Notes under the pieces: generated by a model
What the model was told of the DNA's origin: nothing
The model's database searches: none
Seen by the model: the letters and a program-made list of their open reading frames with translations, nothing else
Shown: positions 33,718-42,996 of the stretch, piece by piece
Layout of the letters: every line of letters starts with the position of its first letter
Position numbering within the stretch: the stretch's first letter is position 1
Program-made: the position numbers and the translations under genes
DNA from: Fulvitalea axinellae
GTDB lineage: Bacteria > Bacteroidota > Bacteroidia > Cytophagales > Cyclobacteriaceae
NCBI RefSeq assembly: GCF_036492835.1
Contig: NZ_AP025314.1
Location: 4,072,010 to 4,136,009, forward strand
Reading direction: 5' to 3'
DNA length: 64,000 bases

Positions 33718-35886
33718 ATGAAATTTACGTCTAAAATCACGAGATTAGCGTTGCTTCCTCTAAGCGGCGCGGCCTTGTTTTGCTCCTGCGCCCCAGAGAG
33801 CGGCAAGAACGACAAACTTATGGCAAGCATGATGAAAGAAGCGCCTGACGCACGGAAAGATCCGAAGAAGCTGACCAAGCACGGACATACCCGGATAGAT
33901 AATTACTATTGGATGAACGATCGGGAAAACCCGGAAGTCATCGATTACCTGAACGCGGAAAACGATTTTACGAAAAAAGTACTGGCCCATACCGACGATT
34001 TCCAGAAGAATCTGTTCGAGGAAATGAAAGGCCGGATCAAGCAAACGGACATGTCGGTGCCGTACACTTTGCGCGGACACGTATACTACACCCGCTACGA
34101 GGAAGGCAAAGAATATCCGTACATCTGCCGTAAGGTAGCGGGGCAAGACGAGGAGAAAATCTTACTCGACGTTCCCGAAATGGCCAAAGGTTTCGAGTTT
34201 TTCCAACTCGGAGGAAGCAGTGTCAGCCCCGACAACAAATTCCTCGCTTTTTCGGAAGACACTCTCGGACGCCGCAAGTATACGATCAAGGTGAAAAATA
34301 TTGAGACCGGCGAGGTTTTCAAGGACGAGATCCCAAACACCACGGGCGGAATCACTTGGGCGAATGACAACAAGACTTTATACTATACGATAAAAGACGA
34401 CGCCCTCCGTCCGCACAAGATCATCAAGCACACGCTTGGCGACGATCCGAAAAACGACAAGGTCGTGTTCCACGAAGAGGATGAGACGTTCAACGCGTTC
34501 GTTTACAAAACCAAATCGGACAAATATTTGGTTATCGGGTCTTCCAGCACGCTTACCAGCGAATACAGAATTCTGGAAGCCGACAACCCCGACGGCGAGT
34601 TCCGTATTTTCCAACCGCGTACGCGCAAGTTAGAATACGGCATCGACCATTACGGCGACAAATTCTACGTTCACACTAACTTGGACGCAAAGAACTTCCG
34701 CCTGATGGAAACGCCACTTGACAAAACGGGCAAAGAGAACTGGTCGGAAGTAATCCCGCACCGCGACGATGTTTTGTTGGAAGATATCGACATCTTCAAA
34801 AAATACTTGGTGTTGAGCGAGCGCAAAGACGGGCTTACCCGCCTCAGGGTAATCAAGTGGGAAGACAAGAGCGATTATTATCTGCCGTTCAACGATCCCG
34901 CCTACATGGCTTACACTTCCGTAAACGTGGAGTTCGACACGGACATTCTGCGTTACGGCTACAACTCCATGACTACGCCAAACTCGGTTTACGACTTCAA
35001 TATGACGAGCAAAGAACAAACATTGCTCAAACAACAGGAAGTACTGGGCGGCAAATTCGATCCGACAAACTACGCCAGCGAAAGACTGTATATTGAAACC
35101 CGTGACGGCGAGAAAGTGCCCGTGTCATTGGTGTACAAAAAAGGTTTTGAGAAAAACGGAAAAGCGCCGCTCCTGCTTTACGCTTACGGCTCATACGGTT
35201 ACTCGATGGATCCGTATTTCAGCTCCGCCCGCCTTAGCTTGCTTGACAGGGGTTTTGTTTACGCAATTGCCCACATCCGCGGAGGCGAGGAACTCGGACG
35301 TCGCTGGTACGAAGACGGTAAGTTGCTGAAGAAGAAAAACACCTTCACCGACTTTGTTGATTGCGGTGATTATTTGATCAAAAACAAATACACCAGCGAA
35401 GATAAACTTTGCGCCATGGGCGGTAGCGCCGGAGGTTTGCTTATGGGTGCCGTGATAAATATGCGTCCGGACATGTTCCGCGCCGTAGTGGCCGCCGTTC
35501 CTTTCGTAGACGTAGTCACCACGATGCTCGACGAAAGCATTCCGCTCACCACTGGCGAATATGACGAGTGGGGCAATCCGAACGACAAAGAGTATTACGA
35601 TTACATGCTCAGTTACTCACCTTACGACAACGTCACGAAGCAGGCCTATCCAGGACTGTTGATCACCTCAGGCCTCCACGATTCGCAAGTGCAATACTGG
35701 GAACCGACCAAATGGGTGGCGAAGCTTCGAGATATGAACACTGGCGACCAACCGATTTTGCTACATACGAATATGGATGCCGGGCACGGAGGAGCTTCAG
35801 GAAGATTTGAGGCGCTTAAAGAAACCGCCTTGGAATATGCGTTCTTTCTTGACCGAGTAGGTTGGACAGAACCGACAGCCCAATAA
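33718..35886 (+). CDS. ptrB: Oligopeptidase B-like S9 peptidase, lipoprotein
   Basis: 722-residue prolyl-oligopeptidase-family serine peptidase cleaving short peptides after basic residues in the classic members. A beta-propeller (residues about 90-430) precedes the alpha/beta-hydrolase domain. The catalytic Ser is in GGSAGG, Asp in TSGLHDSQV, His in DAGHGG. FAIAHIRGGEELGRRWYEDGKLLKK-type sequence (here with YAIAHIRGG) marks the S9A group. The N-terminus carries a lipoprotein-type signal (LSGAALFCSC), so it works in the periplasm or at the outer membrane, unlike cytoplasmic PtrB of enterobacteria. Own terminator follows. Confidence 0.93.
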   Translation: MKFTSKITRLALLPLSGAALFCSCAPESGKNDKLMASMMKEAPDARKDPKKLTKHGHTRIDNYYWMNDRENPEVIDYLNAENDFTKKVLAHTDDFQKNLFEEMKGRIKQTDMSVPYTLRGHVYYTRYEEGKEYPYICRKVAGQDEEKILLDVPEMAKGFEFFQLGGSSVSPDNKFLAFSEDTLGRRKYTIKVKNIETGEVFKDEIPNTTGGITWANDNKTLYYTIKDDALRPHKIIKHTLGDDPKNDKVVFHEEDETFNAFVYKTKSDKYLVIGSSSTLTSEYRILEADNPDGEFRIFQPRTRKLEYGIDHYGDKFYVHTNLDAKNFRLMETPLDKTGKENWSEVIPHRDDVLLEDIDIFKKYLVLSERKDGLTRLRVIKWEDKSDYYLPFNDPAYMAYTSVNVEFDTDILRYGYNSMTTPNSVYDFNMTSKEQTLLKQQEVLGGKFDPTNYASERLYIETRDGEKVPVSLVYKKGFEKNGKAPLLLYAYGSYGYSMDPYFSSARLSLLDRGFVYAIAHIRGGEELGRRWYEDGKLLKKKNTFTDFVDCGDYLIKNKYTSEDKLCAMGGSAGGLLMGAVINMRPDMFRAVVAAVPFVDVVTTMLDESIPLTTGEYDEWGNPNDKEYYDYMLSYSPYDNVTKQAYPGLLITSGLHDSQVQYWEPTKWVAKLRDMNTGDQPILLHTNMDAGHGGASGRFEALKETALEYAFFLDRVGWTEPTAQ

Positions 35887-35912
35887 ATTTTCACAGTTTT
35901 TATTTTAACTAA

Positions 35913-35945
35913 AAAGGCGCTACCGTTTCAATCAGTAGCGCCTTT
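35913..35945 (+). terminator. Rho-independent terminator of the S9 peptidase gene
   Basis: AAAGGCGCTAC and GTAGCGCCTTT pair around an 11-base loop, then TATCATT. About 25 bases after the stop. Confidence 0.85.
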
Positions 35946-36033
35946 ATCATTATTTGAAATTTAATCTAAATGATTGCAACCTAATCAATAGGTTATTACG
36001 TCCCTAACGAAGAGAAAAACAAATAGTATTACA

Positions 36034-36041
36034 TATTTTTG
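36034..36041 (+). promoter_or_regulatory. -7 element upstream of the BamA-like gene
   Basis: Exact TATTTTTG about 27 bases before the start. No -33 TTTG at the usual distance. Confidence 0.4.
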
Positions 36042-36067
36042 TTTTGGCAAATTCGTTTTAGAGGGAT

Positions 36068-37252
36068 ATGAAGGAATTGACAGGGAATAATATACGGAGA
36101 ATGGCCTTGTTTATCGGTCTATTTTTTTTTAGTAAGATTGCGAAAGCGCAAGAAAACACTCCGGCGGATACCGTTACCCAAGCGAACAAGCTCTCGAAAT
36201 TCATCAGCAACGCTATGGATATTTTTACGGGAGAAAAAGGGAGGCTTACCTACGGACTTTTTCCGGTAATGGATTATGAAGAATACAAAGGTTTTGAAAT
36301 CGGGATAATGCCTGTCTTTCAAATCCGTCCTGCGGACACCACAGGCATGGGTGAATTTTTTCGCCCGACAACCATTCTACCCGAGATTTCCTACTCAACG
36401 AAAGGACATATCAGTGTCGAACTTGACTTTATATCGTTCACGAAAAACAAATGGAATATACAGAGTAGACTTAGTTACTATCGTTTAGAAGATGTTTTCT
36501 ATGGTCCCGAGCTACCTTCAGGTGAAGACAACATCTCCCCAATGACTACTGACAGAGTCTATTTCATAGGAGAAGTGTCGAAGAATATCGGCCAGAAATA
36601 TTTCGTCGGATTCAAATATGACCTCACTTACGCCCACAACTATGATGTTTTGGGCGAAGCCCTAACCCCCGACACCCCGGGGTATGGAGAAAATATGTTA
36701 GTAGGCGTCGGGCCGTTAATCAAGATCGACAATCGGAACAATACTGTCTACCCATCCAAAGGTGGGCTACATTCGATATCATACACTTATTTCTCCGACG
36801 TTTATGGCAGTGATTTTACATACGGCCTATTCAACGCTGACTTTAGGCAATACTTCTCTATCAACAAGGACAAAAGTGTCCTGGCGATTCAAACAGCTAC
36901 GAATATCAGCACAGGTGGAGACATTCCATTCTTCAAACTACCCGGTATTGCCGGGTCCAGAATGCTAAGGGGCTTCGCCGAACCTACAAAGTACGTAGGT
37001 CGCAACACGTTTTTATCCCAAGCGGAATTTCGCCAGCATATCTGGTGGCGTTTTGGCTCTACGGCTTTCGCCGGTTTTGGCAACACATCTGAAGATTTGG
37101 ACAAAACCCTATTCCGGGGCATGGAATATGTTTACGGGTTCGGAGGCAGATTTCAGATCTTACCCAATGACAAGGTTAACTTCAGAGTGGACATGGGCTA
37201 TGGTCCGAGCGGAAAAAGCACGATGTTCTTTTCCGTCACCGAAGCGTTTTGA
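36068..37252 (+). CDS. BamA/TamA-like outer-membrane barrel without POTRA domains
   Basis: 394 residues: signal peptide (MALFIGLFFFSKIAKAQ, after a short N-terminal extension), then only a C-terminal barrel of the surface-antigen (bacterial surface antigen/D15) type. The tell-tale strands are GPLIKIDNRNNTVYPSKGGLHSISYTYF, the PGIAGSRMLRGFAEPTKYVGRNTFLSQAEFR segment holding the conserved RGF, and the terminal FRVDMGYGPSGKSTMFFSVTEAF ending in Phe. No POTRA repeats fit in the roughly 190 residues before the conserved part, which look like further barrel strands. Function unknown; POTRA-less members are common in Bacteroidota. GAGGG precedes the ATG. Confidence 0.88.
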   Translation: MKELTGNNIRRMALFIGLFFFSKIAKAQENTPADTVTQANKLSKFISNAMDIFTGEKGRLTYGLFPVMDYEEYKGFEIGIMPVFQIRPADTTGMGEFFRPTTILPEISYSTKGHISVELDFISFTKNKWNIQSRLSYYRLEDVFYGPELPSGEDNISPMTTDRVYFIGEVSKNIGQKYFVGFKYDLTYAHNYDVLGEALTPDTPGYGENMLVGVGPLIKIDNRNNTVYPSKGGLHSISYTYFSDVYGSDFTYGLFNADFRQYFSINKDKSVLAIQTATNISTGGDIPFFKLPGIAGSRMLRGFAEPTKYVGRNTFLSQAEFRQHIWWRFGSTAFAGFGNTSEDLDKTLFRGMEYVYGFGGRFQILPNDKVNFRVDMGYGPSGKSTMFFSVTEAF

Positions 37253-37332
37253 TCTGAAAAATATAATGGGGCTAATCAAAAATGGGTCTCGCATATTGGG
37301 CGGGGCTCCGGAATAGGGCGTTTCCGGGTTGT

Positions 37333-37698
37333 TTATGCGACATCCTGGGCCTTAGAGAACAGAGAGGGGCAAAACTTGTAAAGGCCAAGAAGGAAAGCTC
37401 CGAGCAACAAGAATCCGGTTCCGGAATCTATCGGCACATCTGGCGGAGGATCGTCCCCATCTCCCGGGAGCTCGGAATCGGGCGATGAGCCTGAGGGGCA
37501 ATAACAATGGTAACCTCCGTGACAGTGGCTATGATGGTGGTGATGGCCGTGACCGTGGCCACCATGTCCCCCGTGGCCATGACTGGCGCCAGAAGAACTT
37601 TTTCCCGCACTCGATGGTTGCGGTTGGGCCAAGCCTCCAGAAAAGCTAGCTAGCCACAGCGTTGTCACAAATACAATATATGTAAACCAGTTTTTCAT
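37333..37698 (-). CDS. His-rich small secreted protein with PID-CTERM-like tail
   Basis: 121 residues from ATG 37698 (MKNWFTYIVF). A signal peptide ends near GGLAQ. Residues 40-64 are almost only His and Gly with three Cys (CHGGYHCYC), an evident metal-binding stretch. An acidic Pro-rich linker (ELPGDGDDPPPDVP) leads to PIDSG, a hydrophobic helix (residues 94-108) and a short tail (YKFCPSLFSKAQDVA). PxDxG plus one helix at the extreme C-terminus resembles the PID-CTERM sorting tail of Bacteroidota, presumed to be handled by an exosortase-like or other sorting enzyme; the usual basic end is weak here. It converges on the BamA-like gene. Function unknown. Confidence 0.78.
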   Translation of the reverse strand: MKNWFTYIVFVTTLWLASFSGGLAQPQPSSAGKSSSGASHGHGGHGGHGHGHHHHHSHCHGGYHCYCPSGSSPDSELPGDGDDPPPDVPIDSGTGFLLLGAFLLGLYKFCPSLFSKAQDVA

Positions 37699-38212
37699 AA
37701 CACATTTTTTTACCACTCTACAAATATACTCTGGCCTTAATTTCTCCGGAGAGCCATTTTGCCCGGAATATTACCGACACTAGGCTTTGTAACACACATG
37801 AAAAGAGCTCACGGTTCTTTCTTCTTTTTTTTCACGTTGAATCTTTTCGCTTAGAATCGTATCAGAAAAAACGATACCTCCTCATAAGCGCATATTCAGG
37901 ATCAAAAGGGCTTATTTTTGTATTATACCGTCTTTATATTACCGTTTTTCATGAGTTTAAGTTGCCTTGTACATGTGTATAATTATGCTTTTCACTCAAT
38001 AAAAAATTCTATTCACAGCTGAATCAGGTAAGGATTTGAGCTGTTTTGAGCAAATCAATTTTTGAATCATCGATTTCTTTCAAATTACTTACAATCAAGC
38101 CCAGCTGTAAGACCTTCCCCTATTCTCCCACAATACTTTTGTCTCGATACTCGACCTTAGTATCATCTTATTTTCAGCCCCTTTCGCTTACTTATGTTCA
38201 ACAATTGATCTC
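37699..38212. other. Long AT-rich gap before the T9SS protein, no gene seen
   Basis: About 510 bases. It holds the promoter side of the His-rich gene (TATATTTG on the minus strand at 37728-37721) and a TATTTTTG at 37913-37920 on the plus strand about 290 bases before the T9SS gene. A 91-codon plus frame at 38046-38321 overlaps the signal peptide of the real gene and looks random. No RNA gene was recognised. Confidence 0.6.
37721..37728 (-). promoter_or_regulatory. -7 element upstream of the His-rich gene
   Basis: Minus strand reads an exact TATATTTG 23 bases before the chosen ATG (37698); no -33 TTTG at the usual distance. It also supports that start, since a longer start would leave almost no leader. 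Confidence 0.45.
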
Positions 38213-41200
38213 ATGGCAACGACAACTTTACGCCTTATTATCTTCAGGTCGGTTTTCGCAATTATCGCCACTTTCCTTATTTGCGGTGAAGGCATTTGCC
38301 AATCCCCTCCAAGCCCATTAATCCCGCTCGGCAGTAAAAAGTGGGTCGGAGGGAACTGGGGATATTGGGGCACCCCTTCCAATTGGTCTCCATACGGCGT
38401 CCCTTCCCCTTCCGACATAGTGGAAATCAGTAAAAAATCGGACGTGTATGTAAACGGAAACTACACCTGTCGACGCATTGTGTTTGGGCTAAAATCAGAT
38501 TCCAATTCGCAGAAAAAGGGAAAGACATACGACGCTGACATATATATTTATAGCAGTCACCAACTGACTGTGACCGAAGGTATCTGGCAAAGAGGCGGAA
38601 CGGAAAACGACGGAGACGGACTCCCTAAAATGGACCAGAAGACGAAACTTTACGTCGAGAGTTCAGGGAAGCTTGTCACCGCTTCCATGACGGTTTACGG
38701 GAAGCCGGTTTTTAAAGAAATCAAAACCTACGATAACTCAACAGTCGAGTTTTCTTCTTCCAATACACATATTTATATACCTAAAGCGAAAAAGGGGTAC
38801 AGGAATCTCCGAATCCTGCCTACAGGGGGCGTACAGGTATCCGAACTTTTGGACAAAGTAGAAGTGGAGCTTGATTTCACCACAAATGATAAGGTGAAAC
38901 TCAAATTATTGGACGAGGAACTTAAACTTGAAGGCAACTGGATCGGAAAAAGCCATTCCACGGAAGTAACTAGCGCCAACGGAAAGATCATTTTCAAAAA
39001 GAACAACAACCAATCGATACTTGAAACCCACACCGTACCCAACATTGAATTGGACAAAGGCGGAGGGCTGCTCACCATAGTCGACAGTCTACGTATCTCG
39101 GAACGATTGGAGCTGAAAAAAGGCGACATAAAAACCAACGGACGACTGCACCTTCTCGCAACCTCCGGAAAATACGCTATTGTTCCCGAAATTGATCACC
39201 CAAACGACATCGATATTGACGGCGATGTGCTTGTTGACCGGTTTTTTGAAAAACCGGCTGGCTACAACCGACCCGCCGACTGGTATAGAATCGGTCCCAT
39301 TGTGAAAGGCAACACCCTTCACCACTGGGACGCCCTTTTCAACCTTGTTACAAGCAGCACAAAAAGTAGTATTACGAAATTTGACGAGGCTACTTTCGGA
39401 CAATACGGGAATTCCAACACCAACCACTGGGTCCCGATAATGGATTTTAACACAAGTCTGCAAGCCGGAAAAGGATACAGAACGTATTTCTATAATTCGG
39501 CCATAGACAACGGAACTATCTCTTTTACCGAAAAAGGCGAACTCGCCACGGGAAATGTCTACATAAACACTACCGCCAGCAACTCCCCTTGGCGCTACGG
39601 TTTTAACTTGGTGGCCAATCCGTACGCATGCACACTTTCTTGGAGCTATCTGCTAGACGAACAAAGCGACGAAGACGATTGGGACCACGCCGCTTACGTT
39701 TGGGATTCTTTCAACGACAATTATATAGTCTACCTCAGTTACGCCAATTCCAATTCCCTCAACATCACAAATTACCCCACACGCGACACACTCGCTTATG
39801 ACAGAATAGCCCCGGGGCAAGCATTTTTCGTCTTTCAGTGGCCCGTCGGAAACCGAACCTTCAGGTTTACCGAAGAGGCGAAAACCAATGAACGGGACAT
39901 GATCCATTACCGTACTGACGAAATCGAGCAGATGCCAGAAACACTGACCCTCGGATTAAAAGACCAAGACGGAAATTCCTCTTTCACAAAATTTCTTTTT
40001 GGAGAAAATAACAGCAACGCTTTCAAACGAAACGAGGACGCCTTTCAATTCGGGGGAAAATACGTGTATCTAGCCTCAAAGGCCACCGGCATTATCCGGG
40101 ATGAAGAAGCTACGCATAACTTGAGCATCAACTCCATGCCCTATCCCGAGAAAGATTCCACGATGGCCTTAACTTACGGAGCCGCTTTTTACGGTAGTTA
40201 CACCATGGAATTCCATGATCTTGACCTGCTCTCGAACAAAAGAGACGTTAATCTTTACGACAGCTTCTCTGACATATGGATAAATCTTAGGGAACAAGAT
40301 CACTACACGTTCCAAGTAGTGGAAAATCCGGATTCTTACGCCTTTGACCGCTTTAAATTACGTTTTGGCCAAAGGCCTTACATGGATAATGTTACACTGA
40401 ATTTCCCGACTGGCTTATCGGCGGGAATTAACAGCCAAATGACCTTGCCTCTTTATGTCAAAGACTTCAAAAAGATGAAAGAAATGGCATTTGGACTGGA
40501 ATGGGACCCGGAAAAAATCTCTGTCGAAAGTGTTGAGAACCCCAGACTCGGCAACCAATCACTTGACCTTTCTGACATAAGCAACGGAAAAATCAGTTTC
40601 GACTGGAACAAATCCGAAGCTATAAACCTTACAGCCAACGACACGCTACTAGCGCTACAATTGAAATTTGTCTCCGCCGACACAGGAAAAGTTCATATCA
40701 ATATCAGGAACGCCACCGGCAAAGGTCTTTCCGTAGAAGAAGAGCAAGAAACAGACGCATCTTTCACAACACGTGATGCCGTTATCAAACTGCTTCCGAG
40801 AGCGAGCCTCAACAGTGTCGTGGAAGATTACGAAGGAAACAACCTTGATGAAATCCAATGGGAAATCAGCGTAAACGGCCAACCTTGGGCTACTTTTGAG
40901 CCTGAAGCCGGCATCAAAGAGTGGAACCTTGTGCTCGGCGACAATGTCCGTTTAAGGGGTTCTCGAAAAACGGATAACGACATTTCCCCAAACGTCGCCG
41001 ACCTGATACTGACTCGCCGACACATATTGGGAGTCAGCGAATTCGACAACCCGTATTTGACCTTTGTAGCTGACGTAAATAACGACTCAAGAGTATCCAC
41101 TATCGATGTGCTGAAAATAAGAAGGGAAATACTTGGCATCGAAAAAGACGACTCTCCTTGGGTAATCGTTCCCGAAACGGAGCTGGACAAAATCGTCCGC

Positions 41201-42025
41201 AACGAGTACGAAGATCTGAGCGAAGAATATTTCATACAACTGAACGGTGACGGAGGAACCGCCAGTTTTACCGCTCTCCGCCGTGGCATTGTTTCCCAAC
41301 TAAGTCCTTCGCCTACCAGCAGAGTCACAGGACAAGAGGTCAATGTTACCGCTGGAATCTCGTTTCTCGATAAAGACGGTATACTGAACGTGCCAATTAA
41401 AACGGAAACAGAGTCTCCGCTCTCCGGCCTCCAATTCCCTTTCAGTTGGGACAAACAGGCTCTAGAGCTAGTAGGATCGCAAGAGGTCACGGAAGGCGAA
41501 AGCCATATCGGCAAACCGAACGACGGAAATTCCTCACTAATTTGGCATTTGCCGATCGAAAACGGATCCCCACTGCAATCCGGTGACCACTTGATAAACC
41601 TTAAGTTCAGGGTAAAGGACAAATCTTTCGTCGGCCAAACGGCCATAAACATTGGCCAACCCGGAAACGTAACTCCATTGGCTGTAAATGAGAACCTTAA
41701 AGAAATAGCCCTTAACGGATCACAAGTCGATATTCCATTGGAAGACTTGCTGTCGGGAGACATCCAGTTCAGGGTCGGGCCGAATCCGTTCAACAATGTT
41801 TTGCATTTGGAAATATACAGCCCGGAATCAGTAGGCGGAACGGTCAGTTTCTTTAGCCCTGGAGGAAAATTTATTGACAAAATAAACCTTGAATCCTCTT
41901 TAGGCTCCCGCACGTTTGATTGGAACTTCAATTTGAGAAAAGGAAAACGACTGGAGCCCGGAATTTATCTTTACAAAGCCGAGATCGGAGAAAAAGTGTT
42001 CGTAGGAAAAGTATTGGCCAGATAA
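38213..42025 (+). CDS. Large T9SS cargo with cohesin-like and dockerin-like modules
   Basis: 1270 residues. After the signal peptide (ending GEGICQ) comes a domain beginning WVGGNWGYWGTPSNWSPYGVPSPSDIV, of the kind common at the start of large Bacteroidota surface proteins, then about 600 residues of beta-rich sequence. Residues about 720-860 look like a cohesin-type module (FGLEWDPEKISVESVENP, GKISFDWNKSEA). Residues about 920-980 look like a type I dockerin: a degenerate calcium loop then ADLILTRRHILG, and DVNNDSRVSTIDVLKIRREILG. Residues about 1035-1160 are a second cohesin-like module. The end (VGPNPFNNVLHLEIYS ... LEPGIYLYKAEIGEKVFVGKVLAR) is a type A T9SS sorting domain, so the protein is exported and anchored at the cell surface. 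No enzyme motif seen. Confidence 0.88.
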   Translation: MATTTLRLIIFRSVFAIIATFLICGEGICQSPPSPLIPLGSKKWVGGNWGYWGTPSNWSPYGVPSPSDIVEISKKSDVYVNGNYTCRRIVFGLKSDSNSQKKGKTYDADIYIYSSHQLTVTEGIWQRGGTENDGDGLPKMDQKTKLYVESSGKLVTASMTVYGKPVFKEIKTYDNSTVEFSSSNTHIYIPKAKKGYRNLRILPTGGVQVSELLDKVEVELDFTTNDKVKLKLLDEELKLEGNWIGKSHSTEVTSANGKIIFKKNNNQSILETHTVPNIELDKGGGLLTIVDSLRISERLELKKGDIKTNGRLHLLATSGKYAIVPEIDHPNDIDIDGDVLVDRFFEKPAGYNRPADWYRIGPIVKGNTLHHWDALFNLVTSSTKSSITKFDEATFGQYGNSNTNHWVPIMDFNTSLQAGKGYRTYFYNSAIDNGTISFTEKGELATGNVYINTTASNSPWRYGFNLVANPYACTLSWSYLLDEQSDEDDWDHAAYVWDSFNDNYIVYLSYANSNSLNITNYPTRDTLAYDRIAPGQAFFVFQWPVGNRTFRFTEEAKTNERDMIHYRTDEIEQMPETLTLGLKDQDGNSSFTKFLFGENNSNAFKRNEDAFQFGGKYVYLASKATGIIRDEEATHNLSINSMPYPEKDSTMALTYGAAFYGSYTMEFHDLDLLSNKRDVNLYDSFSDIWINLREQDHYTFQVVENPDSYAFDRFKLRFGQRPYMDNVTLNFPTGLSAGINSQMTLPLYVKDFKKMKEMAFGLEWDPEKISVESVENPRLGNQSLDLSDISNGKISFDWNKSEAINLTANDTLLALQLKFVSADTGKVHINIRNATGKGLSVEEEQETDASFTTRDAVIKLLPRASLNSVVEDYEGNNLDEIQWEISVNGQPWATFEPEAGIKEWNLVLGDNVRLRGSRKTDNDISPNVADLILTRRHILGVSEFDNPYLTFVADVNNDSRVSTIDVLKIRREILGIEKDDSPWVIVPETELDKIVRNEYEDLSEEYFIQLNGDGGTASFTALRRGIVSQLSPSPTSRVTGQEVNVTAGISFLDKDGILNVPIKTETESPLSGLQFPFSWDKQALELVGSQEVTEGESHIGKPNDGNSSLIWHLPIENGSPLQSGDHLINLKFRVKDKSFVGQTAINIGQPGNVTPLAVNENLKEIALNGSQVDIPLEDLLSGDIQFRVGPNPFNNVLHLEIYSPESVGGTVSFFSPGGKFIDKINLESSLGSRTFDWNFNLRKGKRLEPGIYLYKAEIGEKVFVGKVLAR

Positions 42026-42052
42026 CCGAAAAGCACTCCTTTTATATATAAA

Positions 42053-42090
42053 GAAAGGCTGTTTTCCTCCATTGGAATACAGCCTTTTCT
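42053..42090. terminator. Bidirectional terminator between the T9SS gene and the lipoprotein gene
   Basis: AAAGGCTGT (42054-42062) pairs with ACAGCCTTT (42079-42087), with T and A runs on either side. Serves both convergent genes. Confidence 0.82.
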
Positions 42091-42123
42091 ATTTCTCAAA
42101 GACAATTAGCAACTCCGAAATCC

Positions 42124-42813
42124 CTATTTCTTCTTCTTTTTCTTTTTCCCTCCGGGAACAATACCCAGTTTCATCAAATCCTTAACGACTTTCTTTCCAA
42201 TGGACTGGCCTAACTGAACCGACCCTGTCGGCTCAATCGTATCCGTTCTTGCCGTATAAACCAAACGGTCTTCCTGACAAGTATAAATCGCTACCTCTAT
42301 CTGGTATGTCTTTGTTTCGGTCCAATATCCAGGGCTTTGCGACAACCTCCAGCTAGGGTACCAATAATAATACGCGTACGGTTGAGGAAAATAATAGCCG
42401 TATGGGCCTCCGCCCCAATAACCGTACGGTCCAAAATCCGGCGATGGCGGTGTATACGTTTTGTTTTTCTGAAGACCTAAAAGCCTGAAAAACATAACGG
42501 CGCCCACGTCGAGCTTCTTCATCGCCTCCTCAAACTCCTCGTTATTCTTGTATTTCTTCTTCAGATCCAACATAGTGGAACCGTCCTCTACTTTAATGTC
42601 CTCCTTTCCAAACGCCTCTATCACGCCTTGCGAAAACGCCGTGTTGTCGAGTCGCTTACCCAGCATCGACACTACCGCAAAGCTATTGATTTGAGTTCCT
42701 TTGAATTTTGAGTTTTCCCAACTGGAAATCAACGACGTATTGGAACAAGAGTTTAGGCCGAACAGTAACACTAAGCTGAACGCGATTAGGCCGATTCGAT
42801 GAATTTTTCTCAT
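42124..42813 (-). CDS. Lipoprotein with Tyr/Gly/Pro-rich segment and poly-Lys tail
   Basis: 229 residues; signal ends LFGLNSC (Cys23). Following the Cys comes SNTSLISSWENSKFKG, a pattern seen in small envelope lipoproteins of the DUF4136-like type (assignment unsure). A central stretch (about residues 125-160) is extremely rich in Tyr, Gly, Pro and Trp (PYGYWGGGPYGYYFPQPYAYYYWYP), then a beta-rich part (TKTYQIEVAIYTCQEDRLVYTARTDTI). The protein ends PGGKKKKKKK. No function known. Convergent with the T9SS gene. Confidence 0.82.
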   Translation of the reverse strand: MRKIHRIGLIAFSLVLLFGLNSCSNTSLISSWENSKFKGTQINSFAVVSMLGKRLDNTAFSQGVIEAFGKEDIKVEDGSTMLDLKKKYKNNEEFEEAMKKLDVGAVMFFRLLGLQKNKTYTPPSPDFGPYGYWGGGPYGYYFPQPYAYYYWYPSWRLSQSPGYWTETKTYQIEVAIYTCQEDRLVYTARTDTIEPTGSVQLGQSIGKKVVKDLMKLGIVPGGKKKKKKK

Positions 42814-42917
42814 GATTACTCCTAATTGATGTTTTGGCTATTAAATTCGATAACAATCACCTAAGGCTTTCCCCACAATTCACCCGAATTAATTTCAGCC
42901 GAACCGCCGGTTATGCG

Positions 42918-42925
42918 TACTTTTG
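42918..42925 (+). promoter_or_regulatory. -7 element upstream of the RecB-like gene
   Basis: Exact TACTTTTG about 72 bases before the start. Only a weak TTTC lies 21 bases upstream as a possible -33. Confidence 0.4.
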
Positions 42926-42996
42926 CACACCAAGAGGCCAAACCCTATCCAGAGAACTGATTTCGCCCTTTTACGTTCCGATGATCCTATAAAAAT

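Noticed and set aside
38046..38321. 91-codon plus ORF before the T9SS gene
   Set aside because: Overlaps the real signal peptide in another frame and lacks coding character.
40828..41931. Minus-strand ORF of 367 codons
   Set aside because: Antisense to the T9SS protein; very Ser/Pro-rich as expected of a shadow frame.
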